From UBA12068 sp038318455 (GTDB taxonomy: Bacteria > Patescibacteriota > Minisyncoccia > Moranbacterales > GWC2-37-73), in NCBI GenBank assembly GCA_038318455.1, contig JBBQCF010000033.1:1-10057 (forward strand): a DNA stretch of 10,057 bases, in the 5' to 3' direction. How positions within the stretch are numbered: the first letter of the stretch is position 1; the number at the start of each line of letters is the position of its first letter. The notes beneath the pieces are model-generated. The model was given only the letters and a program-made list of their open reading frames with translations. It was not told the DNA's origin and searched no databases. Below, in pieces: positions 1-5,357 of this stretch. A program made the position numbers and the translations under genes.

Positions 1-289
1 ACAGAAGGTTTTTTAGCTTCATACGCTTATCCGTAAGCTCAGAAATTTCAACCTCAAATGCTTTTTTGGCATTAATGGTAATTTCTCCGCCTTTGATAAG
101 CTCTGTTTTTTCTTTAATCTGATTTGAAATGCCCCTGAAAACGGTGTACACGCTTTTTTCAAAATCAGTCATGAGCCCAAGAACTTCATATGTTCCTGGC
201 TGCCTTTCTGGATCAATCCATTGATCAATTTGAACTGCCAAGATTTCAGCAAACAAACTTCCTGGTGTTTCATTGCAAATACATTTCAT
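1..289 (-). CDS. Hypothetical protein, N-terminal 96 residues, cut by left edge
   Basis: The first 96 codons of a gene read leftward off the window; the C-terminus is missing. The start is well supported: ATG at 289 follows a perfect AGGAGG with an 8-nt gap, and a good sigma-70-like promoter lies 70-100 bp upstream. The peptide begins MKCICNETPG and continues with LFAEILAVQIDQWID and later EVLGLMTDFEKSVYTVFRG. The visible end is charged and helical. I see no signal peptide or membrane segment, so a cytoplasmic protein is likely. I do not recognise the family. The two cysteines near the N-terminus (C3, C5) could bind metal, but two alone prove nothing. This is the only gene here with a classical ribosome binding site, unlike its neighbours. 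Confidence 0.75.
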   Translation of the reverse strand, partial: MKCICNETPGSLFAEILAVQIDQWIDPERQPGTYEVLGLMTDFEKSVYTVFRGISNQIKEKTELIKGGEITINAKKAFEVEISELTDKRMKLKNLL

Positions 290-297
290 CTTTGCTA

Positions 298-303
298 CCT
301 CCT
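298..303 (-). promoter_or_regulatory. Shine-Dalgarno site AGGAGG
   Basis: On the minus strand AGGAGG is followed by TAGCAAAG and then ATG. This is a perfect anti-16S match at ideal spacing, and it fixes the start of the left-edge gene. No other gene in the window has a comparable site. Confidence 0.85.
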
Positions 304-314
304 GTGGGTTTTAG

Positions 315-333
315 GTGTGATCATTGATCGCAC
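315..333. repeat. Imperfect inverted repeat in the 5' leader
   Basis: GTGTGATC-ATT-GATCGCAC on the plus strand has 8-bp arms with one non-Watson-Crick pair. It lies between the predicted transcription start (about 351) and the ribosome binding site of the left-edge gene. It could be an operator or an RNA hairpin. No known binding motif is recognised. Confidence 0.3.
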
Positions 334-357
334 TCTTTGTTAAGACAACAAGATTAT

Positions 358-386
358 ATTCTATGGCATAATGATGGTTTTGTCAA
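358..386 (-). promoter_or_regulatory. Promoter TTGACA-17-TAGAAT for the left-edge gene
   Basis: On the minus strand TTGACA (386-381) is followed by a 17-bp spacer and TAGAAT (363-358), with an overlapping TATAAT a few bases on. Predicted transcription starts near 351, giving a leader of about 60 nt before the ATG at 289. It is one of the two best-matching promoters in the window. Confidence 0.65.
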
Positions 387-404
387 TAGCAAATTTCCCA
401 CAAC

Positions 405-426
405 AAAAAACACCCTTTTACAGGTG
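405..426 (-). terminator. Weak hairpin and T-tract after the small membrane-protein operon
   Basis: On the minus strand CACC, an 8-nt loop and GGTG are followed by six T. The stem is only 4 bp, so this is a poor terminator by itself. Its position, downstream of the operon ending at 511 and before the next promoter, fits termination. Confidence 0.3.
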
Positions 427-440
427 ATTAAGGGGGCGAG

Positions 441-469
441 ATTATTTCCTTGGCTTATCTCATTGTCAA
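441..469 (-). promoter_or_regulatory. Second promoter-like site TTGACA-17-AATAAT
   Basis: On the minus strand TTGACA (469-464), a 17-bp spacer and AATAAT (446-441). No gene starts just after it, and a weak T-tract hairpin follows within 20 bp. It could be an additional promoter for the left-edge gene or chance in AT-rich sequence. Confidence 0.35.
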
Positions 470-510
470 AGTGGTTTTTCACCTTTCTTATAGACAACAT
501 TCCAAGATTA

Positions 511-759
511 CTATCTTTTTAACCACCATTTTTTCACAAACGGAAGCGACAAGGTTGAAAGCAAAAAACCACCCATAGGAATACATGCCTTCAAAAATAT
601 TAATGATTCCCCAATGGTTTTCATCCAGAGAACTGCAATAAGATAGGTTATAGTTGCAATAAAAAGTCTTCGTGTCCAACTTGTTTCCCACGCCTTATCT
701 GTCTCAACACTTCGATTGCGCTCCTTGATGACTTCAATTTCTTTTTCAATATTTTCCAT
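511..759 (-). CDS. Small two-helix membrane protein (KAWETSW family)
   Basis: An 82-residue protein with a charged N-terminal helix (1-20), then DKAWETSWTRR (21-31), then two hydrophobic segments (about 32-48 and 54-75) and a basic tail VKKWWLKR. The layout suggests a hairpin in the inner membrane with a long cytoplasmic N-terminus. I recall this DKAWETSW-RR signature in many small uncharacterised Patescibacteria proteins; no function is known to me. The start lies 5 nt after the stop of the coiled-coil membrane gene (765-1091) and has no Shine-Dalgarno site, so translation is probably coupled within one operon. A second open frame at 488-691 on the same strand is a shadow of this gene. Confidence 0.85.
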   Translation of the reverse strand: MENIEKEIEVIKERNRSVETDKAWETSWTRRLFIATITYLIAVLWMKTIGESLIFLKACIPMGGFLLSTLSLPFVKKWWLKR

Positions 760-764
760 ATTTT

Positions 765-1091
765 TTATTTAGATACCTGACTTAATTCTTCCACTTTTAA
801 TTCCAGCTCTTCAATGTCATTGCTCTGATTTTCAATTTCCTCATTAACCTTATTGAAAATATTTTCCACTTGAATCTGTATTTGCTCAATTTCATCCTTA
901 CACTTATCTTCAAGTACTGAAAAATCCAATTCTACTCCTTTCATAAACTCAATATTACCACTCATGGTGATCATTTTTGAATTTACATCCTTTATTTTTT
1001 TTCTCAAATTTTCAACCTTGGCAAACAAATAAAAATTCACCATCAACAAAACAAGAAAACCAACTGCAGAAATTGAAATGTAGAGTTCCAT
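765..1091 (-). CDS. Single-pass membrane protein with long coiled coil
   Basis: A 108-residue protein: one transmembrane helix at residues 5-25, then a heptad-rich, strongly charged coiled coil to the end (VENLRKKIKDVNSKM, later NEEIENQSNDIEELEL). It is probably an N-terminally anchored cytoplasmic protein that oligomerises through the coil. It resembles DivIC-like or LemA-like small proteins only in general shape; I do not assign a family. It lies between the helix-turn-helix gene (36-nt gap) and the two-helix membrane gene (5-nt gap), all on one strand. There is no Shine-Dalgarno site; a TATAAT sits 3 nt before the ATG, too close to give a normal leader. Confidence 0.8.
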   Translation of the reverse strand: MELYISISAVGFLVLLMVNFYLFAKVENLRKKIKDVNSKMITMSGNIEFMKGVELDFSVLEDKCKDEIEQIQIQVENIFNKVNEEIENQSNDIEELELKVEELSQVSK

Positions 1092-1111
1092 AATATTATA
1101 TTTTATTTATT

Positions 1112-1130
1112 TAATTTCAATCTGAAATTA
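1112..1130. repeat. 8-bp inverted repeat over the HTH gene stop
   Basis: TAATTTCA-ATC-TGAAATTA is a perfect inverted repeat that includes the stop codon of the helix-turn-helix gene. The stem is AT-rich and no T-tract follows, so strong termination is unlikely. It might be an mRNA-processing hairpin. Confidence 0.35.
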
Positions 1131-1307
1131 TTGTTTTTGGATTTTATCCAATTCAGTCTTTGGCATTTTCTCCTTGATTCGATCCAATATTTGACCAACC
1201 CTTGTTTTGGTCATTCCAATCTCTTTGGCAATTTCAAAAATATCCTTGCCATTTACATGCAGTTGATAAATTTTCTTGCGCTGCTTTGTGAATTTATATG
1301 CTGTCAT
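1128..1307 (-). CDS. Small helix-turn-helix protein (sigma region 4-like)
   Basis: A 59-residue basic protein starting MTAYKFTKQRKKIYQL. Residues 20-46 (GKDIFEIAKEIGMTKTRVGQ, then ILDRIK) form a clear helix-turn-helix of the sigma-70 region 4 / resolvase type: an I-A-K-E-I-G helix, a turn at GMT and a recognition helix KTRVGQILDRI. It is too short to be a full sigma factor and is probably a stand-alone DNA-binding regulator. It precedes the two small membrane-protein genes on the same strand, so it may control that operon. The start has no Shine-Dalgarno site. The open frame on the opposite strand at 1131-1331 is only its antisense. Confidence 0.8.
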   Translation of the reverse strand: MTAYKFTKQRKKIYQLHVNGKDIFEIAKEIGMTKTRVGQILDRIKEKMPKTELDKIQKQ

Positions 1308-1332
1308 AAGATAAATACTATTATTTTTTAAT

Positions 1333-1399
1333 TCTGAAATTATTATGAAAAATTAGGTGGGTATTTAGGTGGGTGTTTAAATACCCACAAAATTTCAGA
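1333..1399. repeat. Nested inverted repeats around the AGGTGGGTRTTT tandem
   Basis: The outer arms TCTGAAATT (1333-1341) and AATTTCAGA (1391-1399) are perfect 9-bp inverted repeats. Inside, GTGGGTATTT (1357-1366) pairs perfectly with AAATACCCAC (1379-1388). A second tandem GTGGGTGTTT (1369-1378) can compete for the same partner through one wobble pair. It sits upstream of the helix-turn-helix gene and could be an operator array or an RNA switch, or a by-product of the short coding frame on the minus strand. Confidence 0.5.
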
Positions 1400-1417
1400 C
1401 AATTGGTCAAAATTCAT
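1343..1417 (-). CDS. Possible 24-residue peptide gene
   Basis: An ATG-started frame of 24 codons ends in tandem TAA TAA. The peptide starts MNFDQLSEIL and ends in two PPKY/PPNF-like units (KHPPKYPPNF). A TATAAT with an upstream TG (extended -10) lies 8 nt before the ATG, as expected for a leaderless mRNA. A second copy of the same sequence at 3421-3495 keeps the frame, and its differences are mostly synonymous or conservative. I know of no named family. It could be a real small gene at the head of the HTH operon, or the conserved tail of a lost larger gene. Confidence 0.4.
   Translation of the reverse strand: MNFDQLSEILWVFKHPPKYPPNFS
1347..1399. repeat. Direct repeat copy A, left of lexA-dinB
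   Basis: A 53-bp segment matching 3431-3483 in the same orientation. By eye the first 28 bp are identical and 18 of the next 25 match; all seven differences are transitions. Each copy contains two tandem units of AGGTGGGT(A/G)T(T/C)T. The two copies bracket the whole lexA-dinB operon. Confidence 0.8.
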
Positions 1418-1425
1418 ATGTATTG

Positions 1426-1434
1426 ATTATACCA
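1426..1434 (-). promoter_or_regulatory. Extended -10 promoter (TGG-TATAAT)
   Basis: TGG TATAAT on the minus strand is a perfect extended -10 without a clear -35. Transcription would start close to the ATG at 1417. It probably drives the leftward small-protein operon. It diverges from the lexA promoter, about 50 bp away. Confidence 0.5.
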
Positions 1435-1484
1435 CGCTTTCATTCAAAAGACTTCTTTATATATTTCAATAAAACTGCTTTTAT

Positions 1485-1514
1485 TTGACAGGTGAACGAG
1501 TGTTCACCTATAAT
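1485..1514 (+). promoter_or_regulatory. lexA promoter with LexA box in the spacer
   Basis: TTGACA (1485-1490), an 18-bp spacer and TATAAT (1509-1514) form a near-perfect sigma-70 promoter. The spacer holds the perfect palindrome AGGTGAAC-GAGT-GTTCACCT (1490-1509). Its GAAC-N4-GTTC core is that of the Bacillus-type LexA (DinR) operator. A bound repressor would cover both promoter boxes, so the operon should be silent until DNA damage triggers self-cleavage. Transcription should start near 1521. Confidence 0.82.
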
Positions 1515-1544
1515 GAAATTACTAACATCTTCAATATAAAAAAT

Positions 1545-2108
1545 ATGTCCAACTATCAAGACAAAGTCATCAGGTTTTACAAAAAGTTCAAGCGCATGCC
1601 AAGTTTTCGAGAAATTGCTGAGATTACCGGCCTCAAGTCTACCAATGCAGTAAGCAAACTTGTAGATAAAATGATTTCTCTAAATATAGTTGAAAAGGAC
1701 AGCAGAGGAAAACTGATCCCAAAAAATCTTTCTGGCACAATCAGAATTCTAGGAACCATCCAAGCAGGCTTTCCTTCTCCAGCCGAAGAAGAACTCGTCG
1801 ACACGATCACTATCGATGAATATCTGATTTCCAACAAGGAGGCGACCTATATGCTTAAAGTGAGTGGTGATTCCATGATCGAGGCAGGAATTCAGCCTGG
1901 AGATATGGTTTTGGTTGAACGAAACAAAACTCCGAAGGAAGGTGCCATTGTCATTGCAGAAGTTGATAATCATTGGACGATGAAATATTTGCGCAAAGTT
2001 GGTGGCCGCATGGTTCTTGTACCTGGCAATAAAAAATATCCAACGATTGTGCCTGATGAAGAATTAAATATTGCTGCTGTGGTTATAGGTGTGGTGAGGA
2101 AATATTAA
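1545..2108 (+). CDS. lexA: LexA/UmuD-type self-cleaving SOS repressor
   Basis: A 187-residue S24-family repressor. Residues 1-60 are a winged helix-turn-helix (PSFREIAEITGLKSTNAVSK). Then come the self-cleavage site A74-G75 (IQAGFPSPAEEE), the serine nucleophile S110 (SGDSMIEAGI) and the general-base lysine K147 (HWTMKYLRK). RecA-stimulated cleavage at AG is the known mechanism. The AGFPSPAEE stretch is closer to UmuD than to typical LexA. I start at ATG 1545: a frame from TTG 1485 exists, but that TTG is the first half of the -35 box and lies upstream of the transcription start. There is no Shine-Dalgarno site in the roughly 24-nt leader. The stop overlaps the polymerase ATG (TAATG). Confidence 0.93.
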   Translation: MSNYQDKVIRFYKKFKRMPSFREIAEITGLKSTNAVSKLVDKMISLNIVEKDSRGKLIPKNLSGTIRILGTIQAGFPSPAEEELVDTITIDEYLISNKEATYMLKVSGDSMIEAGIQPGDMVLVERNKTPKEGAIVIAEVDNHWTMKYLRKVGGRMVLVPGNKKYPTIVPDEELNIAAVVIGVVRKY

Positions 2109-3424
2109 TGAGCGGCAAACCGCTTTCCATAAATTCATTTCCCAGAGCCATCATCCATATTGATGGCGACGCCTTCTTTGCATCTTGCGAACAATCCAGA
2201 AATCCCGCCCTCAAGGGCAAACCCGTAATCACCGGAAGCGAACGTGGCATTGCTTCATCTCTTAGCTATGAAGCCAAAGCTCGCGGAGTGCGGCGTGGCA
2301 TGAGCATGATGGAAATAAAAAAACTTTGCCCTGATGCAGTCATAATACCATCAGATTACGAAACTTACAGCCTGCTTTCCAAACGGTTCTACGAAATAGT
2401 GCGTCGCTACACGCCTGACGTGGAGGAATATAGCATAGATGAATGCTTTGCAGATATCACAGGCCTTCGGCGTCCTCTCAAGATGTCCTATGAGAAAATT
2501 GCTGCCAAAATCAAAGATGATTTAGACAAAGAACTGGGTTTCACTTTTTCCGTCGGACTTGCGCCCAATAAAGTGCTGGCTAAACTTGGCAGTAAATGGA
2601 AAAAACCTTCAGGACTGACTACTATTCCCGGCTATCTTATTCATGAGTTTTTAGCTGAAAAAGAAGCGGAAGAAATTTGGGGCATCGGAGAGCAGACAAG
2701 TGCCTATCTGAAAAAAGAAGGTGTGAGAACTGCTCTTGAGTTTGCTCGTAAAAGTGAAGAGTGGGTCCAGAGCAAATTCACCAAACCAACAATTGAGATT
2801 TGGCAAGAATTAAATGGAAAACTGATTTTGCAGCTTGATTGCGTGGGCAGAAAAACTTATGCCTCAGTGCAGAAAGTAAAAACTTTTACTCCCCCATCAA
2901 ATAACCTAGACTTTATTTTTTCCCAGCTTTCCAAAAACATTGAGAACGCGTGCATAAAAATCAGAAGATATAACCTGGCAGCCAAGAAAGGAGTTTTCTT
3001 TTTGAAACTTCAAAGCTTCAGATATGTCGGAGTGGAAGTGAAATTTTCACGTCCAACCGCAATTCCTAGTGAAGTCATCAAGATAGCCTCAGAGCAATTC
3101 GGCAAAATGTTCGATCCTCGGCAGATGTATCGGGCAACAGGAGTGATGCTCATGAATCTGGAAGAAGATAAGATAAAACAATTGGATCTGTTCAATGAAG
3201 TTTTGCGCGCCGAAGAATTAAAAACACTCTATAAGAGCGTGGATGAGATAAATGAAAAATATGGCAAGCACACGGTATTTTTGGGAACCAGTTTTATGGC
3301 CAATGAGCAACCGCAGCACACCAAGCAGCGCGCAGATCAAGCTCTAAGAAAAAATGTGACTTTCAAAGGAGAGACCGCCAGGCAAAGAATTGGAATTCCA
3401 ATGTTCATGGGAACAGTCAGTTAG
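2108..3424 (+). CDS. dinB: Y-family translesion DNA polymerase (DinB/UmuC-like)
   Basis: A 438-residue error-prone polymerase that copies past DNA lesions. Catalytic acidic residues are D19 (IHIDGDAFFASCEQ) and D111-E112 (YSIDECFADITG). The finger residues SYEAKARGVRRGMSM (53-67) and the palm motif FSVGLAPNKVLAKLGS follow, then a helix-hairpin-helix (EIWGIGEQTSAYLKKEG) and the little-finger domain. A near-ideal sliding-clamp motif QLDLF occupies 358-362. After it is a tail of about 75 residues that ends TARQRIGIPMFMGTVS. It is translationally coupled to the repressor by a one-base overlap and shares its LexA-controlled promoter. Pol IV is the likely class; the UmuD-like partner makes a UmuC-like role possible. 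Sampled G+C is clearly higher than in the right half of the window. Confidence 0.95.
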   Translation: MSGKPLSINSFPRAIIHIDGDAFFASCEQSRNPALKGKPVITGSERGIASSLSYEAKARGVRRGMSMMEIKKLCPDAVIIPSDYETYSLLSKRFYEIVRRYTPDVEEYSIDECFADITGLRRPLKMSYEKIAAKIKDDLDKELGFTFSVGLAPNKVLAKLGSKWKKPSGLTTIPGYLIHEFLAEKEAEEIWGIGEQTSAYLKKEGVRTALEFARKSEEWVQSKFTKPTIEIWQELNGKLILQLDCVGRKTYASVQKVKTFTPPSNNLDFIFSQLSKNIENACIKIRRYNLAAKKGVFFLKLQSFRYVGVEVKFSRPTAIPSEVIKIASEQFGKMFDPRQMYRATGVMLMNLEEDKIKQLDLFNEVLRAEELKTLYKSVDEINEKYGKHTVFLGTSFMANEQPQHTKQRADQALRKNVTFKGETARQRIGIPMFMGTVS

Positions 3425-3430
3425 CTAATC

Positions 3431-3483
3431 GAAAAATTAGGTGGGTATTTAGGTGGGTATCTGAATATCTGCAAGATTTCAGA
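3431..3483. repeat. Direct repeat copy B, right of lexA-dinB
   Basis: The partner of 1347-1399, beginning 6 bp after the polymerase stop codon. On the minus strand it stays open from 3516 to a TAA at 3421-3423, which overlaps the polymerase TAG. It reads SEILQIFRYPPKYPPNF where copy A reads SEILWVFKHPPKYPPNF. It has no ATG of its own, so it is probably a remnant. A short ATCTG/CAGAT stem (3467-3484) lies inside it, but I see no convincing terminator for either converging transcript. Confidence 0.75.
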
Positions 3484-3527
3484 TGAATTGTCATTTTGTT
3501 TGATTCCAAGATTTTTTTAAGTTTTGC

Positions 3528-4901
3528 TTACTTTCTTATATATTTAATAAATGCTCTATCAATACGATCCATAAGAGAAACGATATTTTTTCGATCCCTT
3601 TGTTCCTCTGCAAAAGTTTTCTTTTTATTCAATAACCTTGAGGTAACTTTTCCCCAATTTGTAAGCGTTTCAGGGAATAAAGCAGCAATGGCTGCCTCTC
3701 TTGAATATCCATTTTTTAGTAAATCAAATATAGCAACAATTCCCCCATCAACAATATCAATATACTCCTGCGAGAATTGCTGCCCGAACTTTTTCTCTTC
3801 CTGCTTATAATCTTCTCCGTATTCATAAATGGTAGCTCCCCCCAACAGAAAATCATGGATGCGTTGCATATTGGAACCATCTTTTAGGTAGGCACAAATT
3901 TCATCTGCCGCTCTAACCTCAATCAGAATATCCCTTTCATTAGCTTTTCTTCTCTTAAATTCAATTATATCCTCTTTATCATTTAATGTGATATCAGTCT
4001 CGCCGGCATCCAATGCGTGGTTAATAATATTATTAAAATTATGCTGATCCTCATGAATTAAGATTTTATTTGAAAATAATCTTTTGTACATGGTTGTGGC
4101 GTTTTGTAAAGTAACAACACTTTCCAGGCCAGGATATTGCGAATCTCCAAGTCTCACGCCACCTGACCTATTTGCATTTTGCACATCACTGTCATTAATA
4201 TTCAATCCATTGATTGCATAGGCCGATGAGTGTACATAGGTATAATCCTGCAAATTGTAAGTTTTTAGATATATCGTGCATGGGAGAATATCGACCACCA
4301 CTTTTCCTAGTGGTTGTTTTTTAAATATTTTTGCAAAAAGCTTTTCGCCATCAACACTACCATCTTCCCTGATACAATCTTGTGTATTTTCAACAATACC
4401 TTCGTGCCTCTGAATCATCGTATCGATCGCAGAATCGAATATTAGTCTTTGATTATCTGAAAGGGCATATTTTTCTTTAAAATCTGCAATGTTCAGTTTG
4501 AGTTGTTCTGCGGTTATTTCATTATTATTTCCAATTTCTTGATATAATAGCCCTTGAATTTCAATAATGCCCTTCTTTTGAAAAATTAATTTTTTCTTAA
4601 ATATTTCAAGATTTTTTTTATTTTCATCTTTAGATCCAATTCTTATTTTACTTAACTCTTCATGAGGATCAAATTGTTCTCCAGGGCTAAAAATAACCTC
4701 CTCACTATTTTCTGGAATCTCGCGAACCAATCCCATAATCCTGTCCACTTCTTTCATGTCAGCTTCATGTTGCAAAAATTTAGTTTCTTGCAGATTTGCA
4801 GAATCAAGATCCGGATCCCATGCTGTCAGCTGGCGTGAATCTTCAGAAATCTTGCGCTCTCTTGGCTCTAATGTCTCTTGAATTGTTGGCTTTTCATGCA
4901 T
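3528..4901 (-). CDS. Uncharacterised protein with HEDQH zinc-protease-like motif
   Basis: A 457-residue soluble protein. The first 110 residues are polar, charged and probably disordered. The middle holds H283-E284-D-Q-H287 (KILIHEDQHNFNN), an HExxH zincin signature in which the two histidines bind zinc and the glutamate is catalytic. About 45 residues later, IEVRAADEICAYLKDGSNM (327-345) supplies acidic residues E328, D333 and E334, any of which could be the third ligand. I recall similar HExxH plus DEI-A-x-x-x-DG proteins in Patescibacteria, all unnamed. There is no signal peptide or membrane helix. A TATAAT ends 9 nt before the ATG, so the mRNA may be nearly leaderless. Activity is not established: the third ligand is a guess. 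Confidence 0.85.
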   Translation of the reverse strand: MHEKPTIQETLEPRERKISEDSRQLTAWDPDLDSANLQETKFLQHEADMKEVDRIMGLVREIPENSEEVIFSPGEQFDPHEELSKIRIGSKDENKKNLEIFKKKLIFQKKGIIEIQGLLYQEIGNNNEITAEQLKLNIADFKEKYALSDNQRLIFDSAIDTMIQRHEGIVENTQDCIREDGSVDGEKLFAKIFKKQPLGKVVVDILPCTIYLKTYNLQDYTYVHSSAYAINGLNINDSDVQNANRSGGVRLGDSQYPGLESVVTLQNATTMYKRLFSNKILIHEDQHNFNNIINHALDAGETDITLNDKEDIIEFKRRKANERDILIEVRAADEICAYLKDGSNMQRIHDFLLGGATIYEYGEDYKQEEKKFGQQFSQEYIDIVDGGIVAIFDLLKNGYSREAAIAALFPETLTNWGKVTSRLLNKKKTFAEEQRDRKNIVSLMDRIDRAFIKYIRK

Positions 4902-4910
4902 ATGATTTTA

Positions 4911-4916
4911 ATTATA
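4911..4916 (-). promoter_or_regulatory. -10 box TATAAT before the HEDQH gene
   Basis: TATAAT lies 9 nt before the ATG at 4901, with no recognisable -35 and no Shine-Dalgarno site. It suggests a transcript with a leader of a few bases at most. Confidence 0.35.
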
Positions 4917-5019
4917 ACCTTTCAATAAATATTACTATTTTGTCATTACGCTGTTATTAAGGAGTAATTGGCAAGATTTCAAGATATTCTTTTCATGGAT
5001 TTATTTCATGCTATTTATT

Positions 5020-5034
5020 CGAGGACTGTCCTCG
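5020..5034. repeat. GC-rich short hairpin after the AbrB gene
   Basis: CGAGGAC-T-GTCCTCG is a perfect inverted repeat, conspicuous in AT-rich surroundings, 20 bp after the AbrB stop. It could end or stabilise that transcript, although no T-tract follows. Confidence 0.45.
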
Positions 5035-5054
5035 ACTGGGTTATTTTTCATATC

Positions 5055-5219
5055 TTACTTCCAATCACTAATAATTATTTTATTTCTCTCAACTTTGAAA
5101 ACCATTTTTTGTCTTTCGCGGATGCCGAGTTGATCCACAATTTCGGAAGGGATTGTAATTGAAAGACTTCTCTTCCCTTGCCTTGTTACTTTTCTAACCA
5201 ATTCTTCTTTCTTTTTCAT
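5055..5219 (-). CDS. AbrB/SpoVT-type regulator, copy 1 (intact)
   Basis: A 54-residue protein starting MKKKEELVRKVTRQGKRSLS and continuing ITIPSEIVDQLGIRERQKMV; it is a single swapped-hairpin SpoVT/AbrB DNA-binding domain, ending ISDWK. Proteins of this size bind DNA as dimers and act as transition-state regulators or as MazE/VapB-like antitoxins. No obvious toxin gene follows: the next gene, 153 bp on, encodes the HEDQH protein. A TATAAT ends exactly 6 nt before the ATG, so the transcript is probably leaderless. A 22-bp perfect palindrome lies just upstream and is probably its own operator. A paralogue at 8842-9006 is about 90% identical in protein outside the first codons. Confidence 0.87.
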   Translation of the reverse strand: MKKKEELVRKVTRQGKRSLSITIPSEIVDQLGIRERQKMVFKVERNKIIISDWK

Positions 5220-5225
5220 GATTTT

Positions 5226-5231
5226 ATTATA
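5226..5231 (-). promoter_or_regulatory. -10 box of AbrB copy 1
   Basis: TATAAT is followed by 6 nt and then ATG, placing +1 at the start codon. The -35 region is weak and falls at the near edge of the palindrome, so a protein bound there should block the promoter. Confidence 0.5.
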
Positions 5232-5248
5232 AATATTTATTTTTAATT

Positions 5249-5270
5249 GTTACGTAGCATGCTACGTAAC
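5249..5270. promoter_or_regulatory. 22-bp perfect palindrome, likely AbrB operator
   Basis: The half-site GTTACGTAGCA is followed by its exact reverse complement, so the site has perfect dyad symmetry. Its centre is 40.5 bp before the AbrB ATG. The same site with two mismatches stands 39.5 bp before the second AbrB gene. Conserved sequence and spacing suggest an autoregulatory operator. Confidence 0.65.
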
Positions 5271-5357
5271 AAGCTTATTTTTCAAAACCAAAATCCTTGG
5301 CAAAAGAAAAGATATAATGCTCCAAATCTACAAAATAATAAAAGAAATTAACGAATT
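5271..5357 (-). other. Short open tail between the RhuM remnant and the palindrome
   Basis: On the minus strand a frame without a start reads VDLEHYIFSFAKDFGFEK and stops with TAA at 5277-5275. The final GFEK-stop codons fall in an 18-bp sequence repeated at 5940-5957. It may be the tail of a lost gene. I cannot assign a family. Confidence 0.25.

Noticed and set aside
337..522. Plus-strand frame of 61 codons
   Set aside because: It overlaps two minus-strand promoter-like sites, has no ribosome site and shows no recognisable protein pattern.
1118..1132. 15-bp match to 8849-8863 (CAATCTGAAATTATT), a possible third AbrB remnant
   Set aside because: The match is short and AT-rich and does not extend on either side; chance or weak similarity is enough.
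1485..1544. TTG start adding 20 residues to the LexA-type repressor
   Set aside because: The TTG is part of the -35 box and lies before the -10 and the predicted transcription start; the winged helix begins after ATG 1545.
3496..3810. Plus-strand frame of 104 codons
   Set aside because: It is antisense to the C-terminus of the HEDQH protein and has no support of its own.
5004..5051. 15-codon frame MKNNPVEDSPRINSMK-like peptide directly after AbrB, as a toxin start
   Set aside because: It is too short, has no second copy after the other AbrB gene, and overlaps the GC-rich hairpin.
4968..5162. Plus-strand frame of 64 codons
   Set aside because: It is antisense to the AbrB gene (5055-5219), whose conserved domain is clear.
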